Origin: Pelotomaculum terephthalicicum JT
Lineage (GTDB): Bacteria > Bacillota > Desulfotomaculia > Desulfotomaculales > Pelotomaculaceae
NCBI RefSeq assembly: GCF_022410535.1
Contig: NZ_JAKNBL010000014.1
Location: 1-64,000, forward strand
Length of the DNA stretch: 64,000 bases
Direction: 5' to 3'
Shown here piece by piece: positions 32,321 to 40,500 of this stretch (the first letter of the stretch is position 1; the number at the start of each line of letters is the position of its first letter). The notes beneath the pieces are model-generated. The model did not search any database and was not told the origin of the DNA. It saw only the letters and a program-made list of their open reading frames with translations. The translations under genes were made by a program, and so were the position numbers.

Positions 32321-33709
32321 TTATTTTTGATTTCTAATCTCTTTAGTTAGTTTCCATAAAAAATATGATGAATTCTGTTTTACTGCAGATGAATAATCTA
32401 AAATATCTTTATAACCTTTAGCTAACGCTATCGCAGCAGTATATAAACTATAACCTCCTGTTTGAATAACAGGCAATAAACTCGCTCCTAAAATAATCAA
32501 ATCTGCTAAGAATGCCTTCTTAAGATGGCTTATTTTTTTATTTATTTCATTAACTTGTACTTCCATTAACTCATGAGATACATTTTCTATTTTCTTCCTT
32601 AATACGTCTCTATCATCAATAAACCTTAATTCTCTTAATTGCTTCCTCAATTCTGTCCTAAAATTATAAAATGCCTCCCCATCTTTATTACGTATATCCA
32701 TCAGTTTTTCAACAGGACAATCATTTATTATTGGTAAGTCAATCTGCATTATTATATTTGACAAAAAGTTTTCAAGATTATCATCGGTTTTATATTTCAA
32801 GTTTATAAGTTCTGAGATAAACGACGAAATTGTTAAATATGAACTCCCGAGTTTCCCACTATAAATTAATTCCGTAAAGACATCTTGAAATAATCTTATT
32901 GCAGATCTATTTATTGATTGATAAACCCATCTGTTGAATTCAGCTTCTGTGGGTGGTTCATCCGGTAGCCAATTTCTAAATTGAGCAAGTCCAGTTTGCT
33001 CATCAAATGATACTACTTCTGTTTTGAAAAGCATATATGTATATCCAACTGGAGAGTTATGACCTCTAAAATTGACTTCTATCCCTCTTGATATCTCAAG
33101 AGCCTGACCAGAAGTTATATGCCAGCCATCTTTGGCTTTTTTTACAGAATTAACAAACGCCTTATCTTTGAAATACTCCATTATTTCTTTAGGTAAATCG
33201 TCAGCAAAATAGTTTTTAGAATAATATAAAGGAATATCTTTGGGGGGCTCATGCAAAATACTCAATGGAAAAAATTTCACAAACTGTCCTGCAACTAAAG
33301 GTGTACATTTTTTCATATATTCTATATTTCGAACAAGTTTTTTCTTATCTATGGTCTCATCACTTGAGAAACCCAAATATTGGTTCATTGCTTTTGACAT
33401 GTTTCCTTGGGTAACCGTCATCTCAAATATAGGGTCGTCAATAATTAGCTTGTCAAAATATAATGCATGTTGTTTTACCAATTTATCATTTGGTAAATAA
33501 GATTGAAAAGACTGCATCAAAACAGATAGTTCCTCTTTATTACATCCTGCCTCACCTTGAATATCGTCAATATTTCTAAGTATGTATTCACGATAACTTT
33601 GAAGTTCTTTCTTAATCTCTTCATCGCTCGTGTCAGAAAATTCATTCTCAAGATTTCGGTCACAAAAAAGAGGACTTTCTGTTAAGAAATCATACATAAT
33701 ATTTGACAT
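32321..33709 (-). CDS. Protein of unknown function (cassette 1)
   Basis: A 462-residue protein. The first 380 residues appear soluble and mixed alpha/beta with no recognised motif (for example HALYFDKLIIDDPIFEMTV, FRGHNSPVGYTYMLF). The C-terminal 80 residues contain a helical segment followed by a hydrophobic stretch (FLADLIILGASLLPVIQTGG, YSLYTAAIALAKGYKDIL) that could enter a membrane. The ATG at 33709 follows GGGAG. It sits 28 nt from a GTTAGAC core, with another attC-like site 35 nt after its stop, so it is organised as a gene cassette. Cassette-borne anti-phage functions are known elsewhere; here it is only a possibility. Confidence 0.65.
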   Translation of the reverse strand: MSNIMYDFLTESPLFCDRNLENEFSDTSDEEIKKELQSYREYILRNIDDIQGEAGCNKEELSVLMQSFQSYLPNDKLVKQHALYFDKLIIDDPIFEMTVTQGNMSKAMNQYLGFSSDETIDKKKLVRNIEYMKKCTPLVAGQFVKFFPLSILHEPPKDIPLYYSKNYFADDLPKEIMEYFKDKAFVNSVKKAKDGWHITSGQALEISRGIEVNFRGHNSPVGYTYMLFKTEVVSFDEQTGLAQFRNWLPDEPPTEAEFNRWVYQSINRSAIRLFQDVFTELIYSGKLGSSYLTISSFISELINLKYKTDDNLENFLSNIIMQIDLPIINDCPVEKLMDIRNKDGEAFYNFRTELRKQLRELRFIDDRDVLRKKIENVSHELMEVQVNEINKKISHLKKAFLADLIILGASLLPVIQTGGYSLYTAAIALAKGYKDILDYSSAVKQNSSYFLWKLTKEIRNQK

Positions 33710-33737
33710 GTAAATCACTCCCGTATACTGATATGTC

Positions 33738-33892
33738 GTCTAACGGGGCGCGGGTTTACGAAGTCCTTGAGCCTTAGAGTTGCTTGCAACTCTTGGCGAA
33801 AGGATTTTGTAAACCTGCTGATAGGTGGCGTCGCGAGCGCTTTGCGCGAGCGAGCCTATCAGCAGGCGAAGCCCGCGCCCCGATAATCGGAC
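33738..33892 (-). repeat. attC-like recombination site upstream of cassette 1
   Basis: About 155 bp, GC-rich: GTCTAACGGGGCGCGGG (plus, from 33738) pairs with CCCGCGCCCC near 33880, with inner pairing (CCTGCTGATAGG/CCTATCAGCAGG). On the minus strand it ends in a perfect GTTAGAC core. The far core (GTCTAAC expected) is degenerate, reading GATTATC. Confidence 0.55.
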
Positions 33893-34049
33893 GAGCGAGC
33901 GCAGCGAGCGATGTCCGCTTATCTACTGAATAAACGAAGTTGTTTCGTCTATCTGTACTATATCTAACTTCACGTTATAGACATACCCCCGAAAGCTCAG
34001 TAATTTCCTAATTTTTAATCTAACAACCATTTACACCATATATCGAAAT

Positions 34050-34367
34050 CTACCGTACCAGCCACCCATAATCCTATCTGCAATCCACGATATAGTCAAC
34101 GTACACCGTCTGATCCTTGATTTGATACAGAATAAGATACCACTTTTCTACGAACATCTTATGGTATTTATTGAGCGGTATAAACTCGGCATTGAGAAAT
34201 GGACAACGCTCCGGCAATTGATGCAGGAAATGGATGGCGTCCATCAGGTCGTTTTTGATTTTGTGGGTAGCGGCGGTGTTTTTCTGCGCCAGAAAACAGG
34301 CATGGCCCACCAGCATTTAGCGGAAGCGGTCGGAAACAATCACCTTATACTGAGGCTTCTTTTCCAT
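34050..34367 (-). pseudogene. ParE/RelE-type toxin gene with two in-frame stops
   Basis: The full frame is MEKKPQYKVIVSDRFR-stop-MLVGHACFLAQKNTAATH...YVDYIVDCR-stop-DYGWLVR. It has the ParE pattern: basic N-terminus, helical hairpin, and beta-strands with KWYLILYQIKDQTVYVDYIV. The stops are TAA at 34317-34319 and TAG at 34074-34076, both one transition from Gln codons at places where relatives usually have Gln (RQML, DCRQDYGWL). Everything else is intact. It overlaps the antitoxin gene end by 23 nt in normal toxin-antitoxin order. Probably silenced toxin; ATG 34316 could give an 80-residue piece. Confidence 0.75.
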
Positions 34368-34518
34368 GCTCCACCTCAACAATGATGCTTTCCAGATAAT
34401 TGTCCAGTTCATCCGGCATCGTTCCGGCGCGTCCGGCCAGACGGTCTTCCTCGACGGCCAGCAGTTCTTCCCGCAGCTTCAGCATTTTTTCACGGCGAGT
34501 AAACGCCTCTATATCCAT
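34345..34518 (-). CDS. Small antitoxin paired with the ParE-like gene
   Basis: A 57-residue, strongly helical and acidic protein (MDIEAFTRREKMLKLREELL, then EEDRLAGRAGTMPDELDNYL). It starts at the ATG at 34518 and ends inside the toxin frame. Size, charge and position fit the antitoxin of a ParE-type module. Intact, while the toxin carries stop codons, so it may now act only as a regulator or as cover against related toxins. Confidence 0.6.
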   Translation of the reverse strand: MDIEAFTRREKMLKLREELLAVEEDRLAGRAGTMPDELDNYLESIIVEVEHGKEASV

Positions 34519-34730
34519 AACCCCAAGATCCCCCTCGCCATTTTTGTAAGATATACCGGCTTTCCGGTTAACTTACGCAAAGTCGCAAATCCATTGTAAT
34601 TGCGCCAAATACTCACATAGGGTTTTAATCTGTTATATTCCTTATATTTACAATCTAATCATATTATACTTCTTTGCTCGAATCAATGAATAAAGCAGCG
34701 GCAAAGCGCATTTATTCGTTTCAGTACTAT
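34519..34730. other. Short intergenic region
   Basis: About 210 AT-rich nt between the ParE module and the XRE gene terminator. Nothing else recognised. Confidence 0.3.
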
Positions 34731-34759
34731 AAAAAAAGGCGCTGATCTCTCAGTGCCTT
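34731..34759 (-). terminator. Terminator of the XRE gene
   Basis: On the minus strand AAGGCACTGA pairs with TCAGCGCCTT (G-T pair allowed) around GAGA and is followed by TTTTT. Confidence 0.85.
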
Positions 34760-34810
34760 AATTAGTGCCATCTGTGCTATCACGCACTTCTTTATAACTT
34801 CTTACAATAG

Positions 34811-35095
34811 TTATTTCAACGTAACCTGCACCTCTTTCCCAAGGGAGCGGGCAACCTTAGACAGAAAGTCCAGTGATGGATTGTACGTTCCGCTTTCCAG
34901 GCGGCTGATATTGGATTTTTGGGTCCCAACCCGAAGCGCCAATTCTTCCTGGGTAATATTTTGGCTGGTTCGCGCTTCAATGATTTGCGAAATCACATCA
35001 TAGCGCGGTTTCAACTTTTCGTACTCCGTTTTGAATTCTTCGTCTTTCTTTAGAAGCTCTTTTACTTCGGAAGACTTAGCTCCTGCTTTACCCAT
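34811..35095 (-). CDS. XRE-family regulator (HigA-like)
   Basis: A 94-residue protein: charged N-terminal helices (VKELLKKDEEFKTEYEKLKP) followed by a Cro/C1 HTH (NITQEELALRVGTQKSNISR, ESGTYNPSLDFLSKVARSLG). This layout is that of HigA-type antitoxins, whose toxin is usually encoded next to them. No HigB-like gene adjoins; the neighbour upstream is the GNAT gene. The ATG at 35095 has AAGGTG 6 nt upstream. Probably an orphan antitoxin or a regulator. Confidence 0.75.
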   Translation of the reverse strand: MGKAGAKSSEVKELLKKDEEFKTEYEKLKPRYDVISQIIEARTSQNITQEELALRVGTQKSNISRLESGTYNPSLDFLSKVARSLGKEVQVTLK

Positions 35096-35150
35096 TGCCA
35101 CACCTTCTAAAAAATCCCCGATATTACCCGAGAATTAAATTTAATATTTT

Positions 35151-35726
35151 CTATTTATCTAATAATCTTACCATTTGAACTAAACCATCATCCGGGTCTT
35201 TTCTGAAGTATTTAAACCCATTTCTGGTATAGAAGTTTATCAATTGGGGCTTGTCCTGGCATTCGATAAAAGCCACCCTCCCGCCGACAATTCCCTGTGC
35301 TTTACTGATCACCGAAAGGGCATATTCTAACAATTCATCACCAGCTATTTTATCTGCATACTCATCATTCTTGCTTAGTTGACCAATAAGATATGATGGA
35401 ATTTCCGTTAGTGCTTCGGATCCCTTTTTGGCATACAGACCATCCAGTTTTCTTATTTGAGACGCTGCCGTACCATTCGGAATTTTTAAAGTCTGTATAG
35501 CAATCGTAAAATATGCCAGAAGAACAAAGCTTCCATTTTCTAAACCATCTTCATCAAAAATAAGATATGTACGACTTTTGGATTTTCTCTCGTATAAAAT
35601 AGCTTTGTTTTCATTTTTTAAAAAGCTCTCTATATCATGGTCTTTAGAACAATAAAAAGTAGAAATGACTTCCTTTACTGTTTCTTTGGAAGTCATTTCT
35701 AAAAACGTTTCGAGTGGGATAAGCAC
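35151..35726 (-). CDS. GNAT N-acetyltransferase, possible toxin
   Basis: A 191-residue acetyltransferase: SYLIGQLSKN with an acyl-CoA-site equivalent (YADKIAGDELLEYALSVISK), then RVAFIECQDKPQLINFYTRN and GFKYFRK, the GNAT motif A/B end. The pattern is close to TacT/AtaT-type tRNA-acetylating toxins, which follow a small antitoxin gene as here. The start is GTG at 35726, overlapping the small upstream gene by 28 nt. The N-terminal 60 residues are an extension not usual for the shortest TacT proteins. Assignment as toxin is by gene arrangement only. Confidence 0.65.
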   Translation of the reverse strand: MLIPLETFLEMTSKETVKEVISTFYCSKDHDIESFLKNENKAILYERKSKSRTYLIFDEDGLENGSFVLLAYFTIAIQTLKIPNGTAASQIRKLDGLYAKKGSEALTEIPSYLIGQLSKNDEYADKIAGDELLEYALSVISKAQGIVGGRVAFIECQDKPQLINFYTRNGFKYFRKDPDDGLVQMVRLLDK

Positions 35727-35884
35727 TGTTTTAATAACTTCTCACCCCTTGCCATAGCCTCATCGGAAGCAAGTTTTCTGTTTATTGGCTTTGCTTCCTT
35801 TGATGACGAAAGCACTTCAACGAGTCTTTCTATTGCTTCCGGTTCCTTTACGACAATGTTCTTGTCAAATGAAACGGTTGCCAT
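35699..35884 (-). CDS. Small partner (possible antitoxin) of the GNAT protein
   Basis: A 61-residue protein, MATVSFDKNIVVKEPEAIER and so on, with a beta start and two helices, basic at the end (LLKQCLSHSKRF). Its overlap with the GNAT gene and its size suit a ribbon-helix-helix-type antitoxin, although the DUF1778 signature is not obvious. The ATG at 35884 follows AGAGGTGATACCT; the frame also opens at a TTG at 35902. Confidence 0.55.
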   Translation of the reverse strand: MATVSFDKNIVVKEPEAIERLVEVLSSSKEAKPINRKLASDEAMARGEKLLKQCLSHSKRF

Positions 35885-35974
35885 AGGTATCACCTCTTTC
35901 AATCATCCTACTACTATTATTATACATCAAATCACGCGAACATCCATGAGTAAATTTTCCTCTTTACCATTTAT

Positions 35975-36067
35975 TCATTTAAACTTGCTATATATTATAC
36001 CCCAATTCTTTGAAAATGTGTTTTTTATTTTATTCTCTTCCTTGCTGTTTTTTGTCATCATTGCCAT
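35975..36067 (-). CDS. Short frame after the primase gene, probably truncated
   Basis: MAMMTKNSKEENKIKNTFSK and so on, 30 residues, with its AGGAG site inside the primase gene end. It runs from GC-rich core into AT-rich cargo, so it probably marks the left point where the cargo entered an ICE gene. No homology recognised. Confidence 0.35.
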   Translation of the reverse strand: MAMMTKNSKEENKIKNTFSKNWGIIYSKFK

Positions 36068-36072
36068 CGCTG

Positions 36073-37020
36073 CTATCGCTCCTGCCCGTGCCGCCCCCTC
36101 AACACTATTCTCAAATAATCGTTATAATCCTTTCCGCGCTTAGGCGGCTCGTCGAATACGGCGTAGGTGGAGGGAAGGAGGACCTTGATGGTCTGTGCCG
36201 CCAGCCGTCCGGCTGCGTCGTTGTCCAAATGCAGGGCAATTGCGGTTATTTGCGGGTAATCCTTGAGGTACTGCATCAAAGCGGCGGGCGGGGTGCTTTC
36301 CTCGATGTTCTTTTTCGGCTTGTAAATACCCGCCAGGGACAGGCAATTTTCCTTCCGCCAATCCCTGCCGGCAAGCAACTCCAACGTGCCGTAGGACAAA
36401 AGGTCGATGGCGCTTTCAAACAAATGCAGTTTTGTGGATTTACCCCTTGCCAGTATGGAGAAGGAGAAGTGCTTGTCGCTGCCGCTTACGTCCCCCATAA
36501 ACCGGCTGCCGGACGTGCCCCGGAGCGCACCGTAGCGGGGAACGCCCTGCGGGTCGAAGCCGACAAAGACCGCGTTGTGGCGGTAGCAGCTTTCATACAG
36601 CCGCCCGGTTTGAAGGCAGTAATCAATTAAAGTACGGTGTATGCCGCGCCCGGTGAGATAGGCAGCCACGCGGTCGTTATTTTTGTTTTTCTCCGGCAAC
36701 AGCAACCTTCTCGGCTCGGCGGGTTCCCGCGCCTTTGACGGGACAGGCGGCTCAACAACTGCCTGCCCGTCTATCTGTATGACCGCCTCGGGAAGCGTCA
36801 TGCCCCGGACTTTGATGAGATAATCCAGAGCGGAGCGCCCGCCGATGCCGCGGGACCACCAGCACCACTTTCCGTTGGAGATTTTCAGGCTGTCATGGCT
36901 GCGGGTGGTATAGACGTTGCCGGAAAAGCGAACCAGCTCCTGCGGTTCGTAATGCTGCAAATAGGTCAGCAGATCCATCTGTTTGGCGCGCTTAATCTGT
37001 TCCGGGGCCACATAGGGCAT
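36073..37020 (-). CDS. DUF3991/toprim primase-like protein
   Basis: A 315-residue protein with an N-terminal zinc-free DUF3991 module (PYVAPEQIKRAKQMDLLTYL, then SHDSLKISNGKWCWWSRGIG, GGRSALDYLIKVRG) and a C-terminal toprim domain (LHLFESAIDLLSYGTLE with the acidic Glu, then AIALHLDNDAAGRLAAQTI with the D-x-D). Such LtrC/TOPRIM proteins of Gram-positive elements prime the complementary strand after transfer. The ATG at 37020 follows GGAGGTGATCGCT; the longer frame has no site. The end HGQER overlaps the next start region. Confidence 0.85.
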   Translation of the reverse strand: MPYVAPEQIKRAKQMDLLTYLQHYEPQELVRFSGNVYTTRSHDSLKISNGKWCWWSRGIGGRSALDYLIKVRGMTLPEAVIQIDGQAVVEPPVPSKAREPAEPRRLLLPEKNKNNDRVAAYLTGRGIHRTLIDYCLQTGRLYESCYRHNAVFVGFDPQGVPRYGALRGTSGSRFMGDVSGSDKHFSFSILARGKSTKLHLFESAIDLLSYGTLELLAGRDWRKENCLSLAGIYKPKKNIEESTPPAALMQYLKDYPQITAIALHLDNDAAGRLAAQTIKVLLPSTYAVFDEPPKRGKDYNDYLRIVLRGRHGQER

Positions 37021-37094
37021 AGCGATCACCTCCAAACGTGAAAAAGCACCGGATTTTGTCTTCCGATGCTTTTCACGAAATTTTTGCAATGCGA

Positions 37095-37424
37095 CTATAT
37101 CGCGTCGATTTTTTTGAGATAGGAAAAGCCGTCCGTATGCCCGCGAAAATAAAGCTGCATACGCTCCATGTCCTCCATGCGGGTTGCTACATCCAGATAG
37201 TCCGTAAGGATTTTATGTTCTTCCGCGCTCAGAGCAATCGGCCCCTCGCCCTCCAGGACAGCCGAAATGAAAGGGTGCCGCTCCGTGAGTTCCCCTTTCC
37301 TTTGATGGAGTTGGCCATACTCGTCATTGTTGTGCAGCAAGTCAATGGCGGTGTCGCTGTCAATTTCGGGGAACAGCGCCGCAATCCGCTCCGGCAGGGT
37401 CTGGAATATAAAAGGTTCGTTCAT
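37095..37424 (-). CDS. Conserved small ICE protein
   Basis: A 109-residue soluble helical protein (MNEPFIFQTLPERIAALFPE, then SDTAIDLLHNNDEYGQLHQR, ALSAEEHKILTDYLDVATRM). Homologues occur between the giant helicase and the primase gene in Tn1549-like elements; function unknown. ATG 37424, six nt after AAGGAGG; an in-frame GTG sits directly before it. Confidence 0.7.
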   Translation of the reverse strand: MNEPFIFQTLPERIAALFPEIDSDTAIDLLHNNDEYGQLHQRKGELTERHPFISAVLEGEGPIALSAEEHKILTDYLDVATRMEDMERMQLYFRGHTDGFSYLKKIDAI

Positions 37425-37507
37425 CACGCGCCTCCTTCCTGGTTTTTTGTTTTACTGTAAGCCTGGGGGAATGGAAAGTCAAAACTGCTAAAGAGTATTT
37501 TCAGCCA

Positions 37508-40500
37508 TTACCGTTCATAGCCCACGGCCTTTTTTTCGGGGATATCCATACCCTCGTCCGGCTCGTCCATTATCTCGTTTTCCGGCTTGTCCATATTCAG
37601 CAGGATGTTCAGATCATGCAGCCGCGCGGATTTACTTTGCAGCTCCTGCTCCTTTTCAAAGGGGATGTCAATTTCTTTCTTCGCCGTTTCCATCTGCTGG
37701 CGGAGGGTTTTTAGCTGCTCCCGGCAATGCTCCAGTTTCTTGGGCATTTCGGCAAAAGCGTTGTTGAGCCTTGTGATGTTGCCGTGCACGTCCGCGCCCA
37801 AGGCCACCGTATGGCTGAGAGCGCCCTGGAGCGTGATTTGATACTTCTTGTTGAAGCTGTCGAAAGAAAACAGCATCGGAAAGCCCAGATAGCTGCCCAT
37901 TTCCTGCGGCTCCGGCGAGGTCATCAGCTTGCAGGCTTCCAAGATGGCCGCGCCCGCCTTGGCCTTTTCGGGGTAAGAAATGCCTTTGACCGTCATGCCC
38001 GCGAATTTGCTTTCTTCGGCTTTCTCCCCGACGGGTTCCTTTGCGCTGTACTTTTCATACTGGGCAATGTCCTTCTCATAGCCCGCAATGCGTTCCTCGG
38101 TGAATTTGATCTGCTGGGGGAATTGTTTGAGCAATCTGTCCTCCAAAGCGTAACGCTGGCTGAGGTGGTTCGCTTTCAATAGCTTCAGCTTGGAAACCTG
38201 GATGTCTAAATCCATCTTCTCCTTGATGAGCGGGTTGCCCGTCGCCAGCGCCTTGACTTCCGCGTAGGAAAGGGCCGTTTCGTCAATGTCCTCGGCGCTT
38301 CTTACGGGGGATTTGCTGGTCATGATCTGTGAGATAAACCGCTGTTTATTCTCCAAAATCTGATAGAGATAGGCGTCAAAGGTATTTTCCGTCACATAGC
38401 GAAAGATATGCACCTCGTCGTTTTTGTTGCCCTGGCGGACAATCCTACCGCTGCGCTGCTCCAGGTCGCGGGGCCGCCAGGGGCAGTCCAGGTCGTGCAG
38501 CGCGATCAGGCGGTCCTGGACATTGGTGCCCGCCCCCATCTTAAAGGTGCTTCCAACAAGGACGCGCACCTGTCCCGCGCGCACCCTGGCAAACAGCTCC
38601 TTTTTGCGGGTTTCCGTGTTGGCGTCGTGGATGAAGGCGATCTCGTCGGTGGGAACGCCGCGGGCCGTGAGCTTTTGGCGCACATCGTCGTAGACGTTGA
38701 AATTCCCGTCGTTCTTGGGGGTGGACAGGTCGCAGAAGACAAGCTGGGTCAGCTTTTGGTCGCGGTGCTCCTGCCAGAAGCGGAAAATATTATCCACGCA
38801 GGCGTTCACCTTGCTTTCCTCATGGTCGGGCAGCATGGGATTGGCCAACCGCTGGTCAAGGGCCAGCTTGCGTCCGTCGTTGGTGATTTTCAGCATGTTG
38901 TCTTCGTGTGGTTCCACCATGCGGTTGCGCACCTTTTCGGCGCGCTCGCCAAGCTCGGCCACCATGTCCCGCTGAAACTTGCTCGGCTTAACAGCCACGT
39001 TGTGATAATTGGCTTTGGGCACGGGGAGGTCCAGCATGTCGGCTGTCTTGATATCTGCGACCTCCTTAAACATGCTCATGAGTTCAGGCAGGTTGTAGAA
39101 CCTCGCAAACCTTGTTTTGGCCCGGTAGCCCGTGCCCTCCGGCGCAAGCTCGATGGCGGTCACGGTTTCCCCGAAGGTGGAGGCCCAGCAGTCAAAATGC
39201 TGGAGTCCCTGTTTGCATAGAGCTTCGTATTGCAGGTATCTTTGCATGGTGTACATCTCGGTCATGGAGTTGGAAATGGGCGTGCCCGTGGCAAAAACAA
39301 TGCCGCGGCCTTCCGTCAGTTCGTCCAGGTAGCGGCATTTGGCAAACAGGTCGCTGGATTTCTGGGCCTCGGTCTGGGCCAGGCCCGCCACGTTGCGCAT
39401 CTTGGTGTAGAGGAACAGGTTTTTGTAAAAGTCCGCCTCGTCCACGAACAGCCGGTCAACGCCCAGTTCCTCAAAGGTGACGACATCATCCTTGCGGCTG
39501 GTGTCGTTGAGCTTTTTCAGCTTCAATTCCAGGTTCTTCTTGGTTTTTTCAAGCTGCTTGATGGCGTAGCGTTCGCCGCGCTCCGCCTTGAGTTCCCGGA
39601 TGCCGTCGGTAATCTCCCATATTTGTTCCTGCAATTGGCGCTTTTGGCGTTCTGCGGAAATGGGGATTTTCTCAAACTGGCTGTGCCCGATGATCACCGC
39701 GTCGTAGTCGCCGGTGGCGATGCGGGCGCAGAATTTCTTGCGGTTCTTGGTCTCAAAGTCCTTTTTGGTGGCCACAAGGATGTTGGCCGATGGGTAAAGC
39801 TGCAAGAATTCCCCGGCCCATTGTTCCGTCAGGTGGTTGGGCACAACAAACAGGCTTTTTTGGCACAGCCCCAAATGCTTGCCTTCCATCGCGGCGGCGG
39901 CCATCTCGTAGGTCTTGCCCGCCCCTACGCAATGGGCCAGCAGGGTGTTGCCGCCGTAGAGGATATGGGCCACCGCGTCCACCTGATGCTGGCGCAGGCT
40001 GATTTCCGGGTTCATGCCGGTGAATTTGATGTGGCTGCCGTCGTATTCGCGGGGCCGGATGGCGTTGAAGCGGTCGTTGTAGATTCGGGTCAGCCGTTCC
40101 CGGCGCTGGGGGTCTTTCCATACCCAATCCCGGAACGCTTCCTTGATGGCCTCCTGCTTCTGCTGGGCGATGGCGGTTTCTTTTTTGTTGAGGACGCGCG
40201 TTTCCCTGCCGTCTGCATCGTATCTGGTGTCAAAGATGCGCACGTCCTTGAGATTCAAGGTTTCTTCGATGATTTTATAGGCGTTGACACGGTTCGTGCC
40301 GTAAGTCATTGCCGCTTTGATGTTTGTGCTGTCGGCGTTTTTGCCGGAAATATTCCACATCGCGGTATAGCTTGAAAAGCTCACGTGAATTTTGGATTTT
40401 ATATAATACGGAGGCTCAAGCAGCTCAAACATGAATTGCTCTACAACATCAGGAGGCAGCCAGGTCGCGCCCAAACGCACGTCGATTTCAGAGGCGGACA

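Noticed and set aside
33790-33820. Another TTTACA promoter in the attC-like site
   Set aside because: TTTACA occurs on the minus strand but the hexamer 16 nt on is AGTTGC, not CTCTTT-like.
32200-33900. Palindromes at 32114-32285 and 33738-33892 as plain terminators
   Set aside because: Too long, no T-runs, and their cores obey the cassette complementarity rule; attC-like explains them better.
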